Positions 1-6,790 of a stretch of 13,006 nt of DNA are shown here, piece after piece. Each line of letters starts with the position of its first letter. Within the stretch, counting starts at the first letter, position 1. The notes beneath the pieces were generated by a model. The model saw only the letters and a program-made list of their open reading frames with translations, did no database searches and was not told the DNA's origin. Source of the stretch: Candidatus Latescibacterota bacterium (GTDB lineage: Bacteria; Latescibacterota; UBA2968; UBA8231); contig JAJDYK010000253.1 in NCBI GenBank assembly GCA_022825185.1, positions 1-13,006 of the forward strand, written 5' to 3'. The translations under genes and the position numbers were made by a program.

Positions 1-34
1 TGCGGCCGGTCGCTTCATAGTTTTCTGCGGGCAT
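1..34 (-). CDS. rpsI: Ribosomal protein S9, N-terminal fragment (runs off left edge)
   Basis: Reading left from an ATG whose first base is 34, the sequence gives MPAENYEATGR and then leaves the window. This fits the start of bacterial S9, whose N-terminus ends in a TGRRK-type stretch. It begins 18 nt after the rplM stop, and rplM-rpsI is one of the most conserved gene pairs in bacteria. A short AAAGG lies about 11 nt before the ATG as a possible weak ribosome binding site. S9 is a small-subunit protein whose C-terminal tail reaches the P-site tRNA; that part is not visible here. Only 11 codons are present, so the call rests on the N-terminal match plus synteny. Confidence 0.85.
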   Translation of the reverse strand, partial: MPAENYEATGR

Positions 35-52
35 GGGCGCGTTGCCTTTGGC

Positions 53-487
53 TTAAAGTTCGAGAGGCTGGGGGTTTTGCGCTTGGTGCCGGTGTTCGCC
101 GCCGGCATAAATGCGGAGCTTCTTTAGCTGCATCCGGCCCAATTTGGTGTGCGGCAGCATACCCCACACGGCCTTGCGGATGATGCGGTCGGGATGCCGT
201 TCGGCCATGCGGCTGTAGGGCGTGACCCGCAAGCCACCTGGATAGCCGGTGTGGCGGTAATAGACCTTTTTTTCGGCCTTGTTACCCGTGATTTTTACCT
301 TGTCGGCATTAATCACGATGACGTGGTCTCCCACATCGGCATGTGGGGCGTATTCGGGCTTGCCTTTGCCGCGCAGCACTTGGGCGATTTCCGAAGCTAG
401 CCGCCCTAGCACCTTATCGGTGGCATCAATCACAAACCACTGCCGCTTGATTTCGCCCACTTTAGGGGCGTAGGTAATGTCGTTCAT
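53..487 (-). CDS. rplM: 50S ribosomal protein L13
   Basis: The protein is 144 residues, close to the usual 142 of L13. Family features are visible in order: WFVIDATDKVLGRLAS near residues 17-32, the conserved HADVGDHVIVINADK region near 49-63, KKVYYRHTGYPGG near 73-85, and the C-terminal GGEHRHQAQNP motif. L13 is a primary binder of 23S rRNA needed early in 50S assembly. It is followed after 18 nt by rpsI and preceded by dedA with a 59 bp gap, the largest gap in this strand's run. That gap contains a perfect TATAAT, so the ribosomal pair probably has its own promoter in addition to readthrough. The ATG at 487 is preceded by a purine-rich GAGAAAAG stretch, not a classic Shine-Dalgarno. Identification is firm. 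Confidence 0.97.
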   Translation of the reverse strand: MNDITYAPKVGEIKRQWFVIDATDKVLGRLASEIAQVLRGKGKPEYAPHADVGDHVIVINADKVKITGNKAEKKVYYRHTGYPGGLRVTPYSRMAERHPDRIIRKAVWGMLPHTKLGRMQLKKLRIYAGGEHRHQAQNPQPLEL

Positions 488-503
488 TGTCGTCTTTTCT
501 CAG

Positions 504-509
504 ATTATA
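504..509 (-). promoter_or_regulatory. Candidate -10 element for rplM-rpsI
   Basis: The minus strand reads TATAAT here, a perfect sigma70 -10 hexamer in the only real gap of this gene run. I found no convincing -35 at 16-18 bp (GGGCTT at 17 bp). Transcription would begin near 497, about 10 nt before the rplM ATG, which leaves almost no leader and no room for a structured autoregulatory site. Confidence 0.45.
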
Positions 510-546
510 TAGAAATTGTTTAACCTAAGCCCTCTATCCGTGCTTG

Positions 547-1140
547 TCAACGCCTGCGCCACCAGCGCCAGAGTAGCACCACTCCCACCAAGCACAGGAT
601 CCCCACCAATAATCTATTGTATTGCGCGAGCAGTTCCGTGACCTGTTCCCAGTTTTCACCCACCAAAATTCCGACGTAGAGCAGCAATCCATTCCAAACT
701 GCCATGCCGACCGCGCCGCAGAGTGCAACAGTCGGCCAAGGCATGCGTCCCAGACCAGCACCGATGGCGATGACCGACCGAATGCCGCTTAAAAATCGGT
801 TGCCTAAAATCAGCGCGATGCCGTAGCGACTGAGCCACCGCTCAGCTTGGTCCAGTTTCGCCGTACCCCGACGGCCGGCGAAAAAGGCGCGTCCCCGGCT
901 ATAGCCCAGATAGTACATGACTAAAAAGCCGGCCATGCCCCCGATACAAGTAGCAAGAAAAACCGGCCATATATCCAAAAGGCCGCGCCCGACCAAATAG
1001 GCGCTGAACACCACCACCGTATCGCCGGGTATAGGTGGCACAATGTTTTCCAAAAAGGCGCTAAGCAACAAGATGCCATACGCCCACAGTGGATCGACGC
1101 CAGACAAGGCCGCGAGCAGGGAGTCCAAATATTCTGCCAT
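547..1140 (-). CDS. DedA (SNARE-associated / VTT-domain) family membrane protein
   Basis: This is a 197-residue hydrophobic protein with DedA landmarks. E31 is followed by the reentrant-loop sequence PPIPGD (35-40), and a conserved NRFLSGIRS stretch (114-122) carries the basic residues that define the family. Hydrophobic segments lie near 20-50, 56-78, 108-130, 135-160 and 176-192, and the tail is highly basic (WRWWRRR). DedA proteins are inner-membrane lipid carriers. Some members (UptA type) return undecaprenyl phosphate across the membrane, and others affect membrane energetics and envelope stress. Which role applies cannot be told from sequence. The ATG lies 3 nt after the ispDF stop, implying co-transcription. 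No strong Shine-Dalgarno is seen, so translational coupling to ispDF is likely. Confidence 0.9.
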   Translation of the reverse strand: MAEYLDSLLAALSGVDPLWAYGILLLSAFLENIVPPIPGDTVVVFSAYLVGRGLLDIWPVFLATCIGGMAGFLVMYYLGYSRGRAFFAGRRGTAKLDQAERWLSRYGIALILGNRFLSGIRSVIAIGAGLGRMPWPTVALCGAVGMAVWNGLLLYVGILVGENWEQVTELLAQYNRLLVGILCLVGVVLLWRWWRRR

Positions 1141-1143
1141 GCT

Positions 1144-2310
1144 TTAGAGCGCCAAAAGGGCCACAGCTTGGGATTCCATGCCCTCCTCGCGCCCGACAAA
1201 CCCCAAGCGTTCAGTCGTGGTGGCCTTGAGCGAAACCTGCTCCACCTCTAGGCCCAACGTCGTCGCTAGCGTCTGGCGCATCGCTGCTATGTGCGGCGCA
1301 AGCTTGGGCTGCTGGGCTGCGACGACGGCGTCGATGTGCAGGACCCGCGCCCCTCGTTCCGCAACCAAGGCACCGACCTGCTTGAGCAGCACCAAGCTCG
1401 ATATGTCTTTGTATTGCGCGTCCGAGTCGGGGAAGAGCTGGCCGATATCTCCGGCCGCCAACGCACCCAAGAGCGCGTCGATTATGGCATGAGTCAGCAC
1501 GTCCGCGTCCGAATGGCCCGCCAGCCCCCGGTCAAAGGGTACGACGATCCCGCCTAAAATTAGGGGTCGGCCCTCCTCCAAGCGATGGACGTCGTAGCCC
1601 TGTCCTATGCGCAAGCCCATAGCAGGTACCTCCTCCCTTGCGCGTATTTGCCACTCGGCCCAAGCCAGATCCTCGGGCGTGGTGAGCTTGCGGTTGTCGG
1701 CTTCGCCGGGCACGACGCAGACTGTGTGACCCAGCCGCTCGACCAGTGCGGCGTCGTCAGTGGCCACTGCGTTGGTCCCAGCCACGTGATATGCCTTCAG
1801 AAGCAACTCGCGATTAAATCCCTGCGGGGTCTGCGCCTGCCACAGCCGCTCGCGATGCGGCGTGCCGACGACCCGATCGTCCGCCACCTCCTTGATCGTC
1901 TCTACCACCGGCAAAGCGGGCAGCACCGCTCCGTGTTCGCGAGTAGCGGCGACCACCCGCTCCAGCAGCCCCTCTGAAATAAACGGTCGCACGGCGTCGT
2001 GTACCAAGACCATATCGGCGCGGGTCTCCTGTAAGCCTCGATACACGGATGCGCTGCGCTCAGCACCCCCAGGCACGAGAGTGGCGACTTTGGCAAAGCC
2101 CCCACTTTCACTCAATTGACTGCGGCAATAGTCCATGTCCTCGCGCCGCACGACCAAGACGATATCGGTCACCAGCGGACTAGCTTCGAGACGCGCGAGT
2201 ACGTGCCAGAGTACGGGCCGGCCCCCTAACAGGAGGTACTGTTTGGGCCGATCTGCTCCCATGCGTTGCCCCCGGCCAGCGGCCGGAATGATGGCGGTTA
2301 TACTTTCCAC
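1144..2310 (-). CDS. ispDF: Bifunctional IspD/IspF (MEP pathway cytidylyltransferase and cyclodiphosphate synthase)
   Basis: A single 388-residue protein joins two MEP-pathway enzymes. The IspD half (about 1-225) has the CTP-binding PAAGRGQRMG (9-18), K23, HDAVRPFI (104-111), TPQGF (161-165), DD (185-186) and DNRKL with K208. It makes CDP-methylerythritol from MEP and CTP. The IspF half begins near M231 and shows GYDVHR, with metal ligands D240 and H242, HSDAD (266-270), metal ligand H274, FPD (293-295) and KATTTERLGFVGREEG (362-377). It closes the ring to 2-C-methyl-D-erythritol 2,4-cyclodiphosphate. IspE, which acts between them, is absent here, as is normal for such fusions. The start is GTG at 2310: an in-frame stop lies just upstream and there is no ATG option. 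It follows queA by 4 nt with only weak ribosome binding signal, suggesting coupling. Confidence 0.97.
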   Translation of the reverse strand: MESITAIIPAAGRGQRMGADRPKQYLLLGGRPVLWHVLARLEASPLVTDIVLVVRREDMDYCRSQLSESGGFAKVATLVPGGAERSASVYRGLQETRADMVLVHDAVRPFISEGLLERVVAATREHGAVLPALPVVETIKEVADDRVVGTPHRERLWQAQTPQGFNRELLLKAYHVAGTNAVATDDAALVERLGHTVCVVPGEADNRKLTTPEDLAWAEWQIRAREEVPAMGLRIGQGYDVHRLEEGRPLILGGIVVPFDRGLAGHSDADVLTHAIIDALLGALAAGDIGQLFPDSDAQYKDISSLVLLKQVGALVAERGARVLHIDAVVAAQQPKLAPHIAAMRQTLATTLGLEVEQVSLKATTTERLGFVGREEGMESQAVALLAL

Positions 2311-2314
2311 GACT

Positions 2315-3343
2315 TCACGCGATCATCATGGCATCGCCATAGCTGTAAAAGCGATAGCCCCGCTCTATGGCCTCGCGGTAGGCGGCCAAAAGCCGTTCTC
2401 GCCCGACAAACGCCGCCACGAGCAATAACAGGCTCGAGCGCGGCAGGTGAAAATTCGTCACCAACGTATCGACCGCCTTGAATGCGTAGGGCGGATAGAT
2501 AAAAGCATTTGCCAATCCCCCGCAGGCGCGCACATTGCCCTCGGCATCGACGCTCGACTCCAAGGTCCGCACCACGGTAGTACCGACGGCGACGATCCGC
2601 CCACCAGCCGCGCGGCAACGCCTGAGCGCAGCCGCCACCGACTCGTCGATTTCGCAGTATTCAGGCTCGAGTACATGCTGGCGCGGGTCGGCGCAGCGCA
2701 CCGGCTCGAACGTGCCCGGCCCCACGTGCAAAAGCACTTTTAGGACCGCCACGCCCTTGGCCGCGATCGCCGCGATTAACTGAGGAGTAAAGTGCAGGCC
2801 AGCCGTGGGCGCAGCAACGGCTCCCGGGCGCGCCGCATAGATGGTCTGATAGCGCTCTCGGTCCGCAGCCTCGGGCGAACGCCGAATATAGGGCGGCAGC
2901 GGTATCTCCCCGATCTCTTCCAGCCGCGCCAGTACGTCTTCAACGGCAAAGCGCACGCGAAACCGCCCCGGTGCAACCTGCTCGACGATATGCGCTTCCA
3001 CCGCTCCATCGCCAAACTCCAACCTCGTCTTTGGTTTTAAGCCCCGCCCAGGCCGCCCTATAGCTAGCCAATCGCCCGCAGTCAGCGGCCTGAGCAGTAG
3101 CAGTTCAACCCGCCCTCCGGTAGCAACTTTACGCCCCCTGAGCCGAGCCGGCACGACCTGTGTTTGATTCAAGACTAGGGCGTCGCCGGGGGCAAGCTGA
3201 TCGACGATAGCCCCAAAGTGCAGGTGCTGCAACGAGCCATCCGCCCGATTCAAGAGCAACAGACGCGCTTGATCGCGCTCGGGCGGTGGGCGTTGGGCGA
3301 TCAGGGCATCGGGTAGGTCAAAGTCGTAGTCCACCAAGCGCAT
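2315..3343 (-). CDS. queA: S-adenosylmethionine:tRNA ribosyltransferase-isomerase (queuosine synthesis)
   Basis: The 342-residue protein has the family length and motifs: MRLVDYDFDLPDALIAQ at the N-terminus, VPARLRG, APTAGLHFT, HVGPGTFEPV, TLVTNFHLPRSSLLL and the terminal YRFYSYGDAMMI. QueA transfers and rearranges the ribose of SAM onto 7-aminomethyl-7-deazaguanine in tRNA, giving epoxyqueuosine. I place the start at the ATG at 3343. It is preceded at about 9 nt by AGGTGG, which overlaps the stop of the upstream glycosyltransferase, and family alignment begins exactly here. A further ATG at 3385 would add 14 unrelated residues and overlap that gene by 28 nt. One oddity: the usual NxTRVxPARL motif reads NQTQVVPARL, with Gln replacing the basic residue. 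No other queuosine gene is in the window. Confidence 0.96.
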   Translation of the reverse strand: MRLVDYDFDLPDALIAQRPPPERDQARLLLLNRADGSLQHLHFGAIVDQLAPGDALVLNQTQVVPARLRGRKVATGGRVELLLLRPLTAGDWLAIGRPGRGLKPKTRLEFGDGAVEAHIVEQVAPGRFRVRFAVEDVLARLEEIGEIPLPPYIRRSPEAADRERYQTIYAARPGAVAAPTAGLHFTPQLIAAIAAKGVAVLKVLLHVGPGTFEPVRCADPRQHVLEPEYCEIDESVAAALRRCRAAGGRIVAVGTTVVRTLESSVDAEGNVRACGGLANAFIYPPYAFKAVDTLVTNFHLPRSSLLLLVAAFVGRERLLAAYREAIERGYRFYSYGDAMMIA

Positions 3344-3347
3344 CGAG

Positions 3348-3360
3348 CAGTGCCCACCTA
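3348..3360 (-). promoter_or_regulatory. Ribosome binding site deciding the queA start
   Basis: The minus strand reads TAGGTGGG just upstream of ATG 3343. Its TAG is the stop codon of the preceding glycosyltransferase, so the stop of one gene is embedded in the Shine-Dalgarno of the next. The spacing favours 3343 over the longer start at 3385. Confidence 0.7.
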
Positions 3361-4065
3361 TCCTCGAGACTGTGTAGGACGCCATCGCACATAGCGGAAA
3401 ATGGTCCAGAGAATTTTGTATCCGGCCCGCAGCGTGCCGCTGAGCGTGCCGGTAATCTTGGAACTACCGATGCGGCGGCGATAGCGCACGGGCACTTCGG
3501 CTGAGCGCAGGCCCAGCCGAGCGGCTTTGACCTGCATCTCCGCGGTCCAGCCAAAGTTGCGATCCTCCATTTCTAGCCGCATGAGTGCGTCGTAGCGCAA
3601 GGCGCGAAAAGGCCCCAAATCCGTAAAAGTAACGCCAAACAACAGGCGAATTAAGAAGGTGGCCAACCAGTTGCCAAAGCGAGCCTGCGGCAAAAGAGCA
3701 CCCTTTTCTCGCTGGCCCAAGACCCGAGAACCAATGACCATATCGGCACCGTCTGCGATGATCGGTCTTACTAGCGCCAGCATGTCCTCGGGATAATCGC
3801 TGTAATCGCCGTCGAGAAAGACGACAATATCCGGGCCATCGAGATGGGCCATGCCTGTTAGACAGGCTTGGCCGTAGCCGCGGCGCGGCTCGGCGACGAC
3901 GCAGGCACCCAAGCAGCGGGCCACCTCGGCGGTGCGGTCGGCTGAGCCATTATCGACGACGATAATCTGCTGTGCGATATCGGGTATGTCTTGCAGCACC
4001 TTGCCGATGGCTTCTTCTTCGTCGCAGGCGGGAATGACGACGGCAATGGCTGGCGGCGAGTCCAT
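3358..4065 (-). CDS. Family 2 glycosyltransferase, DPM1/polyprenyl-phosphate sugar transferase type
   Basis: This is a 235-residue GT-A fold enzyme. The N-terminus AIAVVIPACDEEEAIG is followed by VVDNGSADRT (36-45), the metal-binding DGD (85-87) inside VVFLDGDYSDYPEDM, GSR (112-114), a TDLGPFRALR segment (148-157), and GWTAEMQVKAA (172-182) with VPVRYRRRIGSSKI after it. This arrangement is typical of dolichyl/polyprenyl-phosphate mannose or glucose synthases, which move a nucleotide sugar onto a lipid phosphate at the membrane. The catalytic domain is present but there is no clear pair of C-terminal membrane helices, so it would act as a peripheral enzyme. Sugar and acceptor cannot be read from sequence. 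It starts with ATG 27 nt after the hydrolase stop, without an obvious Shine-Dalgarno, and ends 14 nt before queA. Confidence 0.85.
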   Translation of the reverse strand: MDSPPAIAVVIPACDEEEAIGKVLQDIPDIAQQIIVVDNGSADRTAEVARCLGACVVAEPRRGYGQACLTGMAHLDGPDIVVFLDGDYSDYPEDMLALVRPIIADGADMVIGSRVLGQREKGALLPQARFGNWLATFLIRLLFGVTFTDLGPFRALRYDALMRLEMEDRNFGWTAEMQVKAARLGLRSAEVPVRYRRRIGSSKITGTLSGTLRAGYKILWTIFRYVRWRPTQSRG

Positions 4066-4092
4066 GCGCTGGCACCGCAGGTGAAGTGCTGT

Positions 4093-4926
4093 TTAGAGAT
4101 TTTCCTCCAACCAGAGGAAGAACAGATCTTGCGCCTCGGCCACATTGTCGAGCAATGCATAGCCGTGGTCAGCCGAGTCTGTAAAAACGCGCAAATCCTT
4201 CGGCTCGGCCGTCTGCTCCTCTAGGAAAGAAGCGAAATCTTTATAGCTAAGGATCTGGTCCTCACTTACAGCAATTTGGTCCTGATCGCCTACCATAAAG
4301 AGCATGGACCGCGGACCAAACGATTCAAGGCCGGTCCCGATGACCAACCGCTCCAGCGAAGCGGCCCCCCACAGCCCCGGCGAGAGGGAGACGCTGGTTT
4401 TTATTAGCTCGGGGAAAACGCCCGAACATATATAGGCTACATTGCCTCCCGAGCCGCTGCCCACGACCGCGATGCGGCTGATATCGATCTTGGACTGACT
4501 CTGCAGCCAGATTAGCGCGGCGTGGACATCGAGAAAGCTCCGTTCCAGGTCAATCAATTCCAAGGTCAGTCGGTCGTCGGGCAGTGGAGTCTCGCCGTGC
4601 CCGCGCATGTCGATGGCCAAGGCCGCGTAGCCGCGCTCGAGCAAGGCCACGTACGTGCCGGTGTTATTCAACCAGTCGGCTTTGTTTCCGCCCAGATCGT
4701 GCAGGAGGATCACCACTGGCAGCGATTCGCCGGCCTCGGCCGTGCCAAAAAGTGCGCTCACTTCGACACTGTCGATGGATGTGAAGCTAACGGCTGAAAT
4801 GGGATAAACGCGACCCTCCCCTTCCGGTAGATCGGGGCCGACGATCTGCAGTTCTTCTGCCGATTCGCTGCACCCCGCGACTCCAATAGCGAGCACCCAA
4901 ATCCACCTACACAGTATCTTGCTCAT
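4093..4926 (-). CDS. Alpha/beta hydrolase-fold lipoprotein with altered nucleophile elbow
   Basis: From ATG 4926 the protein has 277 residues and opens with a lipoprotein signal: basic MSKILCR, a hydrophobic stretch, and the lipobox VAGC with C19 as the lipidated residue. An alpha/beta hydrolase fold follows: VVILLHDLGG (71-80, oxyanion region), MRGHG (107-111), the nucleophile-elbow region VVGSGSGGN (154-162), an acid-loop VGDQDQ (212-217) and a His loop SADHGY (251-256). In the usual Gly-x-Ser-x-Gly register the Ser position is Gly158, so S159 may act instead or catalysis may be lost. Substrate is unknown. I reject the longer start at 5037 because it places 37 non-signal residues before the lipoprotein signal. 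GAGG lies about 12 nt before the chosen ATG. It heads the left minus-strand gene run. Confidence 0.85.
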   Translation of the reverse strand: MSKILCRWIWVLAIGVAGCSESAEELQIVGPDLPEGEGRVYPISAVSFTSIDSVEVSALFGTAEAGESLPVVILLHDLGGNKADWLNNTGTYVALLERGYAALAIDMRGHGETPLPDDRLTLELIDLERSFLDVHAALIWLQSQSKIDISRIAVVGSGSGGNVAYICSGVFPELIKTSVSLSPGLWGAASLERLVIGTGLESFGPRSMLFMVGDQDQIAVSEDQILSYKDFASFLEEQTAEPKDLRVFTDSADHGYALLDNVAEAQDLFFLWLEENL

Positions 4927-5008
4927 AAAAGCTATAATCCTCGCCCAAAGCACGTTGTGAGCGCCCGCAATTGGCAACGCTCCTAATTTTCGTAACTCCT
5001 TGAATCTG

Positions 5009-5037
5009 AATAAACAATCTCCACCTCTAGCTGTCAA
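5009..5037 (-). promoter_or_regulatory. Sigma70-type promoter for the left minus-strand operon
   Basis: The minus strand reads TTGACA (5037-5032), a 17 bp spacer, then TTTATT (5014-5009, four of six consensus positions). Predicted transcription start is near 5002, giving a leader of about 75 nt before the hydrolase ATG at 4926. This is the best promoter match upstream of the operon. Confidence 0.6.
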
Positions 5038-5046
5038 CTTGATGCC

Positions 5047-5075
5047 TTGACGGCAAAATCCTTTTACCGTATGCT
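5047..5075 (+). promoter_or_regulatory. Sigma70-type promoter for the ATPase-pyrC pair, predicted leaderless
   Basis: The plus strand reads TTGACG (5047-5052), exactly 17 bp, then TATGCT (5070-5075). The first coding base is 5084, so a transcript starting 6-8 nt after the -10 would begin at or within two bases of the ATG. No Shine-Dalgarno exists between the -10 and the ATG, which fits a leaderless mRNA. Confidence 0.6.
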
Positions 5076-5083
5076 GCCGCCCT

Positions 5084-6790
5084 ATGATCCGCGTCGAAAA
5101 ACTCAGCCTTAGCTATCGCGAGGGGCTGCCTGCCTTGCGCTCCATCGACCTCCACATCAGCCATAGGGAAGACATCGCCCTCATCGGGGCCAACGGTTCG
5201 GGCAAAACCACCCTCGCGCACTGTCTAAACGGACTACTACAGCCCCAAACGGGCCGGGTCCTCGTCGATGGCATGGACGCCAGCGACCCGACCCAACTCC
5301 GCGTCATCCGCCGATTAGTCGGCATGGTCTTGCAAAACCCGGACGATCAGCTAGTCGCCACCACGGTCGCCGACGAATTGGCCTTTGGCTTAGAAAACCT
5401 AGCCCTAGCCAGCGATGCAATCCACCGCCGCGTCGAAGAAACACTCGCCGCTTTCGACCTCAATGCCTATCGCCACTATCCGCCGCACAAGCTCTCCGGC
5501 GGCGAGAAACAGCGCGTGGCTATTGCCGCAGTAGTGGCCATGCGACCGCGCTATCTCGTCTTGGACGAATCCACAGCCCTGCTCGACCATAGCGAAAGAC
5601 AGCAAGTAGCCGAGTTGCTTCAGCGACTGCGCACCGCATACGGCATCGCGACGATACTCATCACTCAGTCTCCAGAAGAAGCCGCTCGCGCCGACCGCGT
5701 CATCGTCCTTCACGCGGGTCAGGTCCATGCGGACGCCCCCCCTGCCGTCCTATTTGCCGACCCACCTAAGCTCCGCGCTCTCGGCCTCGACCTCCCTTTT
5801 GCAAGCACCCTCGCCGCTCACTTGTCGCTGGCTGAAACCCCCTTGGATCTAGGTACCTTGTCCGACGCGCTGACCGCGTTAAAACCCCAGACATTCCTAC
5901 CCCTTTGGACTCCGCCCACTCCGCCGCCACCCACCCCGAACAAACTAGCGACCGAAGGGCTTACACATCTCTACGACGAGCATTTGCCCACCCAGCGACG
6001 CGGCATTCGCGACATCACCATAGACATCCCCACCGGCTCCGTCCTAGCCCTCGCGGGCACCAACGGCGCGGGCAAAACCACCCTCGCCCAACACTTCAAC
6101 GCCCTGCTCAAACCCTCGCGCGGGCGCGTGCTCCTCGACGGCTGTGACATCGGTTCCCAGCCCCCGGCTCGCGTGCGCCAGCGCGTCGGCTTGGCCTTCC
6201 AATTTCCCGAACTCCAGCTCTTCGCCGAAACCGTGGCCGAGGATGTGGCCTTTGGGCCGCGCAACCTCGGCTTTGCTCCCGAGCGCGTCGATGGCCTCGT
6301 GGCGCGCGCACTCGCCATGGTAGATATGCCGTTGGAAGAATTCGGGCCGCGCCAGCCCCTCTCGTTGAGCGGGGGCGAAAGGCGTCGCGTCGCACTCGCC
6401 GGCGTCCTCGCTATGGACCCAGAGGTGTTGGTGCTCGACGAACCGACCGCCGGCCTCGATCCCCGGACTACGGCCAGCTTGTGCAAGCTCTTCGTCCAGC
6501 TAAGTAACCAAGGCCGCACTCTCGTGCTAATCAGCCACGATATGGAGCTAGTCAGCCGCCTAGCCACCCACGTAGTGGTCCTGCGCCAAGGCCGGATCGA
6601 GTTGCAAGGGCCGACCCGCTCCGTGCTCTCCCATCCCGAATTCGAGTCTATCAGCGGGCTTGTGCCCTCGATGTCCGTGCAGTTGGCTCGCCTCCTGCGA
6701 CAACGAGGCCTAACTCTAGCTGGCGATCCGTTGACTCTGCGAGAAACCATCGACTGGCTCTCCCCACTCGTCGCCCTCTCCCATGTCTAA
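5084..6790 (+). CDS. Energy-coupling factor (ECF) transporter ATPase, two EcfA domains in one chain
   Basis: The 568-residue protein holds two complete ABC ATPase domains. Domain 1 has Walker A GANGSGKTT (35-43), Q-loop Gln84 in QNPDDQ, signature LSGGE (137-141) and Walker B LVLDES (158-163). Its H-switch position is Gln195 (ILITQSPEEA). Domain 2 has GTNGAGKTT (325-333), Gln373 in FQFPELQLF, LSGGE (428-432), LVLDEP (449-454) and His485 (LISHD). The QNPDDQ and FQFPE Q-loops with following TVxxxxAFG are typical of EcfA1 and EcfA2 (CbiO) ATPases that power vitamin or metal uptake with EcfT and a substrate-binding EcfS. A proline-rich linker lies near 276-286. No EcfT or EcfS is in the window, so the substrate is unknown. 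The gene overlaps pyrC by 8 nt. Confidence 0.9.
   Translation: MIRVEKLSLSYREGLPALRSIDLHISHREDIALIGANGSGKTTLAHCLNGLLQPQTGRVLVDGMDASDPTQLRVIRRLVGMVLQNPDDQLVATTVADELAFGLENLALASDAIHRRVEETLAAFDLNAYRHYPPHKLSGGEKQRVAIAAVVAMRPRYLVLDESTALLDHSERQQVAELLQRLRTAYGIATILITQSPEEAARADRVIVLHAGQVHADAPPAVLFADPPKLRALGLDLPFASTLAAHLSLAETPLDLGTLSDALTALKPQTFLPLWTPPTPPPPTPNKLATEGLTHLYDEHLPTQRRGIRDITIDIPTGSVLALAGTNGAGKTTLAQHFNALLKPSRGRVLLDGCDIGSQPPARVRQRVGLAFQFPELQLFAETVAEDVAFGPRNLGFAPERVDGLVARALAMVDMPLEEFGPRQPLSLSGGERRRVALAGVLAMDPEVLVLDEPTAGLDPRTTASLCKLFVQLSNQGRTLVLISHDMELVSRLATHVVVLRQGRIELQGPTRSVLSHPEFESISGLVPSMSVQLARLLRQRGLTLAGDPLTLRETIDWLSPLVALSHV
5191..5217 (+). repeat. Walker A coding repeat, copy 1
   Basis: This 27 nt stretch matches 6061-6087 at 25 positions, including 19 identical bases in a row (5199-5217 with 6069-6087). 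It encodes the Walker A core of the first ATPase domain. Identity at silent positions may reflect shared codon preference or sequence exchange between the duplicated domains. Confidence 0.7.
6061..6087 (+). repeat. Walker A coding repeat, copy 2
   Basis: Partner of 5191-5217, encoding the Walker A core of the second ATPase domain. The only differences are two adjacent bases, which change Ser to Ala in the loop. Confidence 0.7.

Noticed and set aside
4930..4935. TATAGC close to the hydrolase ATG as a -10 box
   Set aside because: Only four bases before the ATG and no matching -35; the TTGACA promoter upstream is much better.
4927..5037. 37-residue N-terminal extension of the lipoprotein hydrolase
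   Set aside because: The lipoprotein signal must be N-terminal, and the extension also covers the predicted promoter.
5971..6750. 259-codon open frame antisense to the ATPase gene
   Set aside because: Arg/Ser/Pro-rich composition typical of a GC-rich shadow frame. The plus strand carries complete ABC motifs throughout.
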